Below are positions 15,537 through 22,300 of a stretch of DNA of 31,526 nucleotides, in pieces. Positions within the stretch are counted from its first letter, which is position 1. Each line of letters begins with the position of its first letter. Source of the stretch: JAWLBW01 sp041687475 (lineage in GTDB: Bacteria; J088; JAWLBW01); contig JAWLBW010000013.1 of assembly GCA_041687475.1 (NCBI GenBank), positions 1 to 31,526 on the forward strand. Direction: 5' to 3'. The position numbers and the translations under genes are program-made. The notes under the pieces are model-generated. The model saw nothing but the letters and a program-made list of their open reading frames with translations, was not told the origin of the DNA and made no database searches.

Positions 15537-16201
15537 TTCTTGATCCGCCGCGATGCAGAGTTCGGCCCGACGGGGGCGACGACCGCGGGGGGGCGCCAGC
15601 CGTGTTCCTGATGCAGCAGCGCGCTGCGCAGCGACGCCAGGGCCCCAAGTTTTGATGACGTACCGCCCAGCCAGAGGGTAAGTGCCCCGAAGTACAGCGC
15701 GAAAGCATTGTAGGCTGCCTGCGCCGAGTCGACGTCTTCGGCCATGAGATTGGCCGCCCGACAATTTTCGACCAGCCGGCACAGGTTGGTGAGAAACGCC
15801 AGACGTACGGGCTGCAGCACCGCGTCGCCTTCATCGGCCATGAACTGTTCCCTGACGAAGTGACGGCCGAGTGGGCCGAGGGCTTCGTACATATCGAACA
15901 TCTGCGTAAAGACATGCATGATGCGCTCGACAACGTCTTCGACGGGCGGCACGGTCGCGTAGGCCCGCTGCATGGTTCGGTCGATGTCTTCGTACACGAC
16001 ACGGAACAGCAGCCCACGCTTATCGCGCACATACAGAAACAAGGTACCTTTTCCGATGCCGGCCCTGCGGGCCACCTCGGCCATGGTCGTCTTGTCGTAA
16101 CCGATGGTGACAAAGAGTTCCCGCGCTGCCTGAACGATGCGGTATTCCTTCTCGGCTTTGTTTCGCTCTCTTTGCGAGAGACCCTGCGGTATCAAATCCA
16201 T
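15533..16201 (-). CDS. TetR/AcrR-family transcriptional regulator
   Basis: A 222-residue repressor-type protein. Its HTH (about residues 25-65) reads RIVQAARELFVTIGYDKTTM, then AEVARRAGIGKGTLFLYVRDKRGLL, a textbook TetR N-terminus. The C-terminal ligand domain is unassigned. The ATG at 16201 was chosen because a good promoter (-35 16258-16263, -10 16236-16241) lies just upstream; an ATG at 16291 would precede that promoter. A 12-bp palindrome abuts the -10. It is first in an operon with the monooxygenase and divergent from the hotdog-like gene, so it probably represses itself and at least the monooxygenase until a ligand, perhaps the substrate, is present. Confidence 0.92.
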   Translation of the reverse strand: MDLIPQGLSQRERNKAEKEYRIVQAARELFVTIGYDKTTMAEVARRAGIGKGTLFLYVRDKRGLLFRVVYEDIDRTMQRAYATVPPVEDVVERIMHVFTQMFDMYEALGPLGRHFVREQFMADEGDAVLQPVRLAFLTNLCRLVENCRAANLMAEDVDSAQAAYNAFALYFGALTLWLGGTSSKLGALASLRSALLHQEHGWRPPAVVAPVGPNSASRRIKK

Positions 16202-16224
16202 TCCGGTGTGGCCCCCGAAGAAAA

Positions 16225-16236
16225 TGACTTGGGTCA
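16225..16236. promoter_or_regulatory. Candidate TetR operator
   Basis: TGACTTGGGTCA: TGAC and GTCA arms around a 4-bp centre. It touches the -10 of the tetR promoter and covers the expected transcription start. The 7-mer CTTGGGT recurs at 16274-16280, on the -35 of the divergent gene, so one regulator could act on both promoters. Confidence 0.55.
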
Positions 16237-16263
16237 GTATAGCATTCGGGAATGACGCGGCAA
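16236..16263 (-). promoter_or_regulatory. Promoter of the tetR-monooxygenase operon
   Basis: On the minus strand, -35 TTGCCG (16258-16263), a 16-bp spacer and -10 TATACT (16236-16241). The transcript would start near 16230, giving a leader of about 30 nt before the ATG at 16201. Confidence 0.6.
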
Positions 16264-16274
16264 AGAACGTCTGC

Positions 16275-16303
16275 TTGGGTGTCGGGCACATGAAGGATAC
16301 AAT
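16275..16303 (+). promoter_or_regulatory. Promoter of the hotdog-like gene, probably leaderless
   Basis: -35 TTGGGT (16275-16280), a 17-bp spacer and -10 TACAAT (16298-16303). Only 6 nt separate the -10 from the ATG at 16310, so the mRNA would start at or next to the start codon. Confidence 0.5.
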
Positions 16304-16309
16304 GGGTGC

Positions 16310-17020
16310 ATGCAGAAAACGGTACAGATTGCCCGACGCTTTCAGGGCCCTCCGGAAAGTGGCAACGGCGGCTACTCGTGCGGGCTGTTCGGTCGTGAAC
16401 TTTCAGGACCGGTCGAGGTAACCCTCAAGAGTCCGCCCCCGTTGGAGAAGGACCTTCGGCTGGTCGAAGAGGCAGGCTTTCTGCGCCTGTACTACGACGA
16501 TGCCCTGGTCGGCGAGGCTCGATCGGTGGACGAAACGGCACTCGACGTTCCCCCCCTTCCTACGCCTGCCGAAGTGCAGGCGGCCTCGACCCGCTACGTC
16601 GGCTTTCACAGCCACGGTTTTCCGCACTGCTTTGTCTGCGGGCCCCGGCGGGCCGAGGGCGACGGTCTGCGAATTTTTGCCGGCGCACACGCCTCGCAGG
16701 TATACGCGGCGCCCTGGGTTCCCGACGCGAGCCTTGAGGATGAAGACGGCCTCGTGCGTAAGGAGTTTCTCTGGGCGGCGCTTGATTGTCCCGGCTATTT
16801 CGCGGCCATGGGCGACGAGATGCGGCCCGCGTTACTCGGCCGCATGACCGCCGAAGTTCCGGGCGGTATTCGACCCGGCGAACGCTGTACCGTGCTCAGC
16901 TGGCCGATATCGCGCAAGGGCCGCAAGCATGAAGTCGGTACGGCGCTGTTCAATGAAGCGGGCGAACTGTGCGGCAAGGCGCTGGGGGTGTGGATTGAGG
17001 TCGAGCTTCGCTCGCTGTGA
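16310..17020 (+). CDS. Hotdog-fold thioesterase-like hypothetical protein
   Basis: A 236-residue soluble protein without signal peptide. The most distinctive block is GFPHCFVCGPRRAEGDGLRIFAG (about residues 98-120), which resembles the entry segment of a set of acyl-CoA thioesterase-like hotdog proteins, followed by FLWAALDCPGYFAA (about 152-165), the probable hot-dog helix. The last third, RMTAEVPGGIRPGERCTVLSW followed by ALFNEAGELCGKALGVWIEV, reads as the hotdog sheet. I infer hydrolysis or binding of an acyl thioester; no catalytic proof is visible. The gene is divergent from tetR and shares a regulatory region with it, so it may act on the same pathway as the monooxygenase. The start at 16310 is supported by the promoter spacing; GAAGGA lies 12 nt upstream. 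Confidence 0.8.
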   Translation: MQKTVQIARRFQGPPESGNGGYSCGLFGRELSGPVEVTLKSPPPLEKDLRLVEEAGFLRLYYDDALVGEARSVDETALDVPPLPTPAEVQAASTRYVGFHSHGFPHCFVCGPRRAEGDGLRIFAGAHASQVYAAPWVPDASLEDEDGLVRKEFLWAALDCPGYFAAMGDEMRPALLGRMTAEVPGGIRPGERCTVLSWPISRKGRKHEVGTALFNEAGELCGKALGVWIEVELRSL

Positions 17021-17058
17021 TAGGTGATAGGTGATAGGTGAAAGGTGAAAGGTGATAC
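17017..17058 (+). repeat. Heptanucleotide tandem repeat (GTGAWAG)6
   Basis: Six consecutive 7-mers: three GTGATAG, two GTGAAAG and one GTGATAC. The array begins inside the stop codon of the hotdog-like gene (TGA 17018-17020). Repeats of 7 bp in intergenic DNA resemble the short tandem heptamer arrays described in some cyanobacteria and spirochaetes. Confidence 0.85.
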
Positions 17059-17216
17059 GTAGCGCCTGCTTGGCCTTGGTTTACCTACCCTTCCTCAGCG
17101 AATGCTCCCGACCTTTTTCGTGCATACCGGAACCGTCCGGTTCGGGATAACGCTCACCCTCGCCCCATCTCTCCCTCGTCCATTCTACGCCAGAGGCAAC
17201 GGCTGCACGTTTCGCC

Positions 17217-17244
17217 TTGATGCGTTACTCTATAAAGTTATTTT
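17217..17244 (+). promoter_or_regulatory. Possible folD promoter
   Basis: TTGATG (17217-17222), a 16-bp spacer and TATTTT (17239-17244), in a locally AT-rich patch of an otherwise GC-rich gap. It would give a leader of about 48 nt containing a GGAGC-AAC-GCTCC hairpin ahead of the folD Shine-Dalgarno. Confidence 0.35.
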
Positions 17245-17298
17245 CACTGTGACCTGTCATGGGGGAGCAACGCTCCTCGTACCACCCGGAGAAGATGC

Positions 17299-18144
17299 AT
17301 GGCGCCCATCATACTTGACGGCAAGGCAGAAGCCGCCCGCATGGAAGAAAACCTTTCGACGCGCGTCGCCGCGCTGAAGGAACGCAATCCGGGGCGTACG
17401 CCTGTTCTGGCCACCATTCTTGTCGGCGACGACCCTGCCTCGGCCACCTACGTGCGCATGAAGGGCAACGCCTGCCGCCGCGTCGGCATGGAGTCGCGTC
17501 AGGTCATTCTCTCCCAGGAAACGACCACCGAGCAGCTGCTGGCCGAAATCGACAAGCTGAACGCCGACCCCGACGTGCAGGGCATTCTGCTGCAGCACCC
17601 AGTGCCGTCGCAGATTGACGAGCGCGCCTGCTTCGATCGTATCTCCATCGCCAAGGACGTCGACGGCGTAACCACCCATGGCTTCGGTCGCATGGCCATG
17701 GGCGAAGAAGCCTACGGTTCGGCCACGCCGGCCGGCATCATGCGCCTCTTGAAGGCCTACGACATTCCCCTGTCGGGGAAACTGGCCGTGGTGGTCGGTC
17801 GCAGTCCCATTCTGGGTAAGCCGATGGCCCTCATGCTGTTGAACGCCGACGCCACCGTGGTCGTCTGTCACTCGCGCACGAAGAACCTGGTCGACCTCGT
17901 CAAGCAGGCCGACATCGTCGTCGGCGCGGTAGGCAAGCCCGAGTTCATTCAGGGCGAGTGGATCAAGGACGGCGCCGTGGTCGTCGACGCCGGTTATCAC
18001 CCCGCGAACAAGGTGGGCGATATTCAGCTCTCGACCGTCAAGGACCGTTCGTACGCCTACACGCCGGTGCCCGGCGGCGTAGGCCCCATGACCATCGCCA
18101 CGCTCATGGCCCAGACGGTCGAAGCGGCTGAAAAGGCCTGGTGA
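17299..18144 (+). CDS. folD: Bifunctional methylenetetrahydrofolate dehydrogenase/cyclohydrolase
   Basis: A 281-residue cytosolic enzyme that interconverts 5,10-methylene-, 5,10-methenyl- and 10-formyl-tetrahydrofolate, feeding purines and formyl-Met. Motifs are Tyr51-x3-Lys55 in YVRMKGNACRRVGM (cyclohydrolase site), GILLQHPVPSQIDE, DVDGVTT, the Rossmann segment VVVGRSPILGKPMALMLL and the C-terminal YTPVPGGVGPMTIATLM. Length is normal and nothing is missing. A GGAGAAG Shine-Dalgarno ends 4 nt before the ATG at 17299; another ATG at 17295 is out of frame. The stop codon lies within a hairpin. Its close likeness to spirochaetal (Leptospira) FolD is the best weak clue to the organism. Confidence 0.97.
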   Translation: MAPIILDGKAEAARMEENLSTRVAALKERNPGRTPVLATILVGDDPASATYVRMKGNACRRVGMESRQVILSQETTTEQLLAEIDKLNADPDVQGILLQHPVPSQIDERACFDRISIAKDVDGVTTHGFGRMAMGEEAYGSATPAGIMRLLKAYDIPLSGKLAVVVGRSPILGKPMALMLLNADATVVVCHSRTKNLVDLVKQADIVVGAVGKPEFIQGEWIKDGAVVVDAGYHPANKVGDIQLSTVKDRSYAYTPVPGGVGPMTIATLMAQTVEAAEKAW

Positions 18145-18166
18145 TTCGCGCCTTCGGCGCGATCAC
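18141..18166. other. Stem-loop at the folD stop codon
   Basis: GTGAT and ATCAC arms surround CGCGCC-TTC-GGCGCG. The structure includes the folD stop codon TGA. There is no T-tract. It may stabilise the 3' end of the mRNA. Confidence 0.5.
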
Positions 18167-18193
18167 CAATGCCCGATGGCCGATGGCCAATGC

Positions 18194-18225
18194 CCAAGGC
18201 GTGCTGCACGTGCGGTACGCCTTGG
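18194..18225. terminator. Hairpin between folD and the GFA gene
   Basis: A perfect 9-bp stem CCAAGGCGT/ACGCCTTGG with a 14-nt loop, about 50 bp after folD. The following bases (TTCTG) make only a poor T-tract, so termination is possible but unproven. Confidence 0.35.
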
Positions 18226-18407
18226 TTCTGTGGCGACCGACGCTCTCGGGCGCGCGAGTCGAGTGACCGTTGCCCCCTTGGTCTCCCGGTCGCCTGGTCT
18301 CAGGGCTTCGGGTGGCATGGTCGACTGTCGGGTAGTGGTTCCCCGGTGGCGTTTTCCGTGTCATAGTGGGGAAGAACTTTTCAGGGCCGAGGTTTCTGAG
18401 CTTCCCC

Positions 18408-18926
18408 ATGTGGCTTATCGGCAGCTGCCGCTGCAGGGCGGTGACATTCCGGGTGTTTGCGCGGTCGCCCTATCCGTACATGCGATGCTACTGCTCGATC
18501 TGCCGTAAGACCGCGGGTGGAGGTGGTTTCGCCATCAACCTCGGCGCCGACGCGACGACTTTCGATGCCAGGGGCGAAAGCCATCTGCAGGTGTATCAGG
18601 TGCCCGCCGCCGAAACCGAATCGGGTGGAGAAGGGCACAGCCCCGCACGGCGTCACTTCTGCTCGCTGTGCGGAAGCGCGCTCTGGCTCTACGACCCCCG
18701 TTGGCCCGAGTTCATACATCCCTTCGCCTCGGCCATCGACACGCCCCTGCCGCGACCGCCTGAAATCGTGCACATCATGCTCGACTTCAAACCCACCTGG
18801 GTACCCGTGCCCGATGGAAAGGGACACGTGCACCATCGCCGATATCCGGACGAATCGCTCGAGGCATGGCACAGGCGGCACCACTTGTATGACGAAAGCA
18901 GCCCCGGTCCAGCGCCGGCATTCTGA
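18408..18926 (+). CDS. GFA/CENP-V domain protein (glutathione-dependent formaldehyde-activating enzyme family)
   Basis: A 172-residue zinc-binding protein of the Mss4-like fold. Zinc ligands are visible in GSCRCRAVTF (residues 5-14), the CYCSICRK block and HFCSLCGSALW, in the usual C-x-C ... C-x2-C ... C-x2-C order. The family is named for glutathione-formaldehyde adduct formation, but most members have no proved substrate. The ATG at 18408 was chosen because the domain begins immediately; an in-frame GTG at 18366 would add 14 residues without domain similarity. The usual CGAV reads CRAV here, with Arg for Gly. No strong Shine-Dalgarno is present. An inverted-repeat element follows directly after the stop codon. 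Confidence 0.85.
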   Translation: MWLIGSCRCRAVTFRVFARSPYPYMRCYCSICRKTAGGGGFAINLGADATTFDARGESHLQVYQVPAAETESGGEGHSPARRHFCSLCGSALWLYDPRWPEFIHPFASAIDTPLPRPPEIVHIMLDFKPTWVPVPDGKGHVHHRRYPDESLEAWHRRHHLYDESSPGPAPAF

Positions 18927-18928
18927 GC

Positions 18929-19140
18929 GGTCGCGCTACGCGCCCATTTGTACGCGAAGAGCGTTTTACAGGAGGTCGCAGGGAGCGCTGAGGGTTTGTA
19001 CATGAAAACCGGGTTTGCGCTACCTCTTCGATTTCTTCATCTTCAATTCCAGAAGAATAAAATGGAGAAGTCTCTGTGGGGGTAGAGCGTCGGACGCTAC
19101 GGAGGCAGCTCTGTGTCTCTGTGCCTCCGTGTGAGCGTTT
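18929..19140. repeat. Inverted-repeat intergenic element R1, copy A (decayed)
   Basis: Left arm: TCGCGCTACGCGCCC, GCGAAGAGCGTTTTACAGGA and CGCAGGGAGCGCTGAG, nearly the same as copy B. The A/T-rich middle GATTTCTTC...AGAAGAATAAA is also shared. The right arm (GTGTCTCTGTGCCTCCGTGTGAG) is more diverged. It fills the gap between the GFA gene and msrB and contributes the msrB upstream region. Confidence 0.65.
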
Positions 19141-19198
19141 CCCTCAGCATGCTCACGCATCTACCCATCTCCCAAGCTGTTCGTGCTACCATTTCGAA

Positions 19199-19594
19199 AT
19201 GGAAAAGATTCGAAAATCCGAAGACGACTGGCGCAACGAACTCTCGCCCGAGCAGTTCGAAATACTGCGAAAAAAGGGCACCGAACGCGCCTTCACGGGC
19301 AAGTACAACGAGTGGAAGGAAAAAGGCGTTTTTCTCTGTGCCGCCTGCGGCAACGAACTCTTCTCGTCAGACACCAAGTACGACTCGGGCAGCGGCTGGC
19401 CCAGTTTCTATCAGCCTTTTGATCCCTCGCATGTCGAGACCGACGAAGACGACAGCTACGGCATGCGTCGCGTCGAGGTTCACTGCGCCCGCTGCGGCGG
19501 TCACCTGGGACACGTCTTTCCCGACGGCCCCCGTCCGACCGGCATGCGGTACTGCATCAATTCGGCCTCGCTCGATTTCAAGAAGGAAGAATAG
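19199..19594 (+). CDS. msrB: Peptide-methionine (R)-S-oxide reductase
   Basis: A 131-residue MsrB repairing methionine-R-sulfoxide in oxidised proteins. Structural zinc is held by Cys47/Cys50 (LCAACGN) and Cys96/Cys99 (CARCGGHLGHVF). The catalytic residue is Cys119 in GMRYCINSASL. The recycling position in SGxGWPSF is Ser65 rather than Cys, so it is a one-Cys-type MsrB that must be regenerated by another thiol. There is no signal peptide, so it is cytosolic. The ATG at 19199 begins the domain, has no Shine-Dalgarno, and is preceded by TACCAT at 19187-19192, 6 nt upstream: another leaderless candidate. An upstream in-frame GTG at 19076 lies in repeat DNA. Confidence 0.95.
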   Translation: MEKIRKSEDDWRNELSPEQFEILRKKGTERAFTGKYNEWKEKGVFLCAACGNELFSSDTKYDSGSGWPSFYQPFDPSHVETDEDDSYGMRRVEVHCARCGGHLGHVFPDGPRPTGMRYCINSASLDFKKEE

Positions 19595-19840
19595 GTCGCG
19601 CTTCGCGCCCATTCGAATGTGAAGAGCGTTTTACAGGAGCTCGCAGAGTGCGCTGAGTGGTTGTACACCAGCTGCAGCGCCTGTCAGTTTCGCGATTTCT
19701 TTTTTTCTTTTCTAAGACAGAAGAAGTAAGCTGCCGGAATCTCTCGGTCCGTAACGCCACCGGGCACTCTCTGCGAACCCCGCGACCTCCTGTAAGTATC
19801 CTGTCCTTCAGGAACAAAGCCGGCCGAAGGCCGCACCGCT
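19595..19840. repeat. Inverted-repeat intergenic element R1, copy B
   Basis: About 246 bp, starting at the base after the msrB stop codon. Left arm includes TGAAGAGCGTTTTACAGGAG then CTCGCAGAG; the right arm, read on the other strand, includes GACAGGATACTTACAGGAG then GTCGCGGGGTTCGCAGAG, so the element folds as a long imperfect hairpin. A T-rich patch followed by AGAAGAAGTAAGCTGCCGG forms the loop side. The end GCCGGCCGAAGGCCGCACCGCT matches that of copy C. Confidence 0.75.
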
Positions 19841-19923
19841 TCTTTTACCCGAACCGCCTACCCAACCGACCGCGCAGTAGATAAAATGACAGGCTGATAT
19901 TCTCTTCCCCCGAAAGGTGCCCC

Positions 19924-20931
19924 ATGGACGCGCGACTCGATAAAGCCCGCCGCGAAGCCAACTTTACCCGCTACGTAAAAGGCCAGGCGAAAGGTCACTA
20001 CGAGAGTTTCTTTCAGCGGGCCAACCATCCGACGCGGCCGCTGGCTTTCTGGATTCGCTTTACCATCTTTACGCCCCATAAGCGTCCTGAAGATGCCATC
20101 GGAGAGTTGTGGAGCATCTGGTTCGACGGCGAAACGGGCAAGCACGTCGTAGCCAAACGCGAAGTGCCCATGAAGGATTGCGCATTCGGCAATGACCGCT
20201 TCCGGGCCGAGATCGGCGGCGCCGTGCTGGAGCCCGGCATGCTCAAGGGCGGCGCCGAGTCGCGCGGCAATCGCCTCGAGTGGGATCTGCAGTGGGAAGG
20301 AGGCCAGGATCCGCTTTTCGATCTTCCCCTCAAGCTTTACGAAACGCCGCTGCCCAAGGCCAAGGCCCTGGTCGGTATCCCGCTCTGTACCTACAAGGGA
20401 AGCATCACGGTCAACGGCGAAAAGAAGGACATCGACGGTTGGCCGGGCAGCCAGAATCACAACTGGGGCGCCAAGCACACCGACCACTATGCGTGGGGCC
20501 AGGTGGCCGGGTTCGACAACGCGCCCGACAGCTTTCTCGAGGTAGCCACGGCCCGCATCAAGATCGGCCCCGTGTACACGCCGTTTCTCACCCCCCTCGT
20601 CCTGCGTCATGAAGGACGCGAATACGCCATGAACAGCCTGCTGAAGGCGGTCAGGAAAGGCTCGTTCGATTACTTTACCTGGCAATTTCGCGGCGAGAAC
20701 GAAGACGCGACGGCCGAAGGGCGCATTATCGGTCGCCGCGAAGACTTTGTCGGCCTCAACTACTACAACCCGCCGGGGGGAAGCAAATTCTGCCTCAACA
20801 GCAAGATTGCCGCCTGCGAAGTTACGCTGCGCCCCAAGGGCGGTGCTCCGGTTACGCTTACGTCGAAGAACCGTGCCGCCTTCGAAATTCTGACCGACGA
20901 CCCGTCGCACGGTATCGAAGTCAGGGCCTGA
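19924..20931 (+). CDS. Lipocalin-like (CrtC/AttH/tocopherol-cyclase-like) protein
   Basis: A 335-residue soluble protein without signal peptide. Its central block DGWPGSQNHNWGAKHTDHYAWGQVAGFD (about residues 175-203) is the most telling: similar N-H-N-W-G and Y-x-W-G-Q-x segments occur in the double-lipocalin CrtC/AttH and tocopherol-cyclase-like superfamily. RPLAFWIRFTIF and WSIWFDGETGKH near the N-terminus fit its first sheet. In carotenoid pathways the fold hydrates or cyclises lipids, but no carotenoid genes are seen here and many members are uncharacterised. AAAGGTG lies 7 nt before the ATG at 19924. R1 elements flank it on both sides. Gene call is firm; function is tentative. Confidence 0.8.
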   Translation: MDARLDKARREANFTRYVKGQAKGHYESFFQRANHPTRPLAFWIRFTIFTPHKRPEDAIGELWSIWFDGETGKHVVAKREVPMKDCAFGNDRFRAEIGGAVLEPGMLKGGAESRGNRLEWDLQWEGGQDPLFDLPLKLYETPLPKAKALVGIPLCTYKGSITVNGEKKDIDGWPGSQNHNWGAKHTDHYAWGQVAGFDNAPDSFLEVATARIKIGPVYTPFLTPLVLRHEGREYAMNSLLKAVRKGSFDYFTWQFRGENEDATAEGRIIGRREDFVGLNYYNPPGGSKFCLNSKIAACEVTLRPKGGAPVTLTSKNRAAFEILTDDPSHGIEVRA

Positions 20932-20940
20932 AGGCCGATA

Positions 20941-21200
20941 AGGTGCGCTTCGCGGGCTTTTGTTCGTGAAGTACCTTTTTACAGGAGTTCGCAGGGGGCG
21001 CCGAGCCGTGCTGCGCGAAACCGATGATTGTGCTTGCCCCCTGATGACTTTTCTTTTATTGGCTTGTAAAAAACAAGAAAAGAAAGCTGCCGAAAGGGCA
21101 GCGCATCGGACGCTGCAGAGCGCCCTCTGCGCACCCTGCGGGCTCCTGTGAGTCTCCTGTCCTTAAACGAACGAAAGCCGGCCTTCAGGCCGCACCGCTC
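20941..21200. repeat. Inverted-repeat intergenic element R1, copy C
   Basis: About 260 bp from just after the lipocalin-like stop codon to the end of the convergent transporter gene. Left arm: GGTGCGCTTCGCGGGCTTTTG, GTTCGTGAAG and TTTTTACAGGAGTTCGCAGG. Right arm read in reverse: GGTGCGGCCTGAAGG, CCGGCTTTCGTTCG and ACAGGAG...CACAGGAGCCCGCAGGG. The centre CTTTTCTTTTATT/AAAGAAAGCTGCCG matches copy B. Confidence 0.75.
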
Positions 21201-22274
21201 TCACTCTTCGTTCAGGTCGACAAGCCCGTCTTCCTCGCCGTATTCGTGCTCGAACATGGCCCAGACCGCCAGGAAGAACGAGGCGATGATGGGGCCGATC
21301 ACGAACCCCGAAATGCCGAACATGGTAATACCGCTCAGTGTTGAAATGAGCACCAGGGCGTCTGGCATTTTCGTGTCTTTACCGACCAGAATCGGCCGCA
21401 GTACATTGTCGACCAGGCTGATGACCAGCGTGCCGAAGGCAATGAGAATGATGCCTTTGACCAACGAGCCCGTGGCGATGAGAATGATAGCGGCCGGCAA
21501 CCACACAATGCCCGCGCCGACCGCGGGAATGATGGAAAAGACGGCCATGACCACGCCCCAGAATATGGGCGCGGTTACACCGAGAACCCAGAGGGCGAGC
21601 CCGCCCAGGGTGCCCTGAACGGCGCCGACGACCAGCGTGCCCTTGATGGTGGCCCGCGAAACCTCGGTGAATTTCGAGAAAAGCAGGCGTTCACGTACGT
21701 CGCCCAGCGGAAGGGTGCGAATGAGGGCGTCGACCAGCCGGTCGCCGTCACGCAGAAAGAAGAACAGCACGTACAGCATGACGAAGAACAGCAGCGTCAC
21801 CCGCAGCGCGTTCTGACCGAACTCGACCATGCGACTGGCCAGCGACTGACTCACGACCACGGCGGCGGCTGAAACACGTGCCGTGATGTCTTCCTGGGTA
21901 ACGCCGAAGCGCTCCATGTAGTCGACCAGGGTGGGCGCCAGACGCCGGAAGAAATCGAGTATCGCGTTCAGGTCGATTTCACCCGAAGCGATACGCTGGT
22001 ACAGGTTGACCGATTCCTGTGTCACGGCCAACCCGATCAGGAAAAGCGGCAGTACGACGATGAGCAGAATGGTCAGAACGGTCAGAATGGCGGCAAGCGC
22101 CTTGCGTCGACCGAGCCATTTCACATAGCGTCGCTGCACCGGAAAGAACAGGCTGCCCAGTACCGCCGCCCAGAACACGGGCTCGAGAAAATCACGAATC
22201 AGCCACAGAAACGCGACAGTCGTGAGCAGGAGTAGACCGAGAAAGAAAGCGTTCTGAAGATTGCGTGACTGCAT
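21201..22274 (-). CDS. AI-2E (PerM/UPF0118) family transporter
   Basis: A 357-residue polytopic membrane protein with about eight hydrophobic segments. It has the family pattern: two N-terminal helix pairs (FFLGLLLLTTVAFLWLI and AILTVLTILLIVVLPLFLIG), a long soluble middle around 90-150, then VLFFFLRDGDRL. After these come GVMAVFSIIPAVGAGIVWLPAA (here GVVMAVFSIIPAVGAG) and the C-terminal NVLRPILVGKDTKMPDALVLIS and GISGFVIGPII motifs. Family members export autoinducer-2 (TqsA) or move Na+/H+ or Li+; the substrate cannot be chosen here. The ATG at 22274 has AGGAG 7 nt upstream. An alternative ATG at 22304 overlaps the previous stop codon as ATGA but lacks a Shine-Dalgarno. It is cotranscribed with the upstream lipase-like gene. 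Confidence 0.92.
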   Translation of the reverse strand: MQSRNLQNAFFLGLLLLTTVAFLWLIRDFLEPVFWAAVLGSLFFPVQRRYVKWLGRRKALAAILTVLTILLIVVLPLFLIGLAVTQESVNLYQRIASGEIDLNAILDFFRRLAPTLVDYMERFGVTQEDITARVSAAAVVVSQSLASRMVEFGQNALRVTLLFFVMLYVLFFFLRDGDRLVDALIRTLPLGDVRERLLFSKFTEVSRATIKGTLVVGAVQGTLGGLALWVLGVTAPIFWGVVMAVFSIIPAVGAGIVWLPAAIILIATGSLVKGIILIAFGTLVISLVDNVLRPILVGKDTKMPDALVLISTLSGITMFGISGFVIGPIIASFFLAVWAMFEHEYGEEDGLVDLNEE

Positions 22275-22300
22275 TGAGGCTCCTGCCTTGGGGCGCGTGC

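Noticed and set aside
16202..16291. Longer TetR N-terminus starting at 16291
   Set aside because: Would begin upstream of the likely -35/-10 and overlap the operator; the extra residues are not TetR-like.
17017..17058. CRISPR-like array
   Set aside because: The units are 7 bp and directly adjacent, with no spacers and no cas genes in the window.
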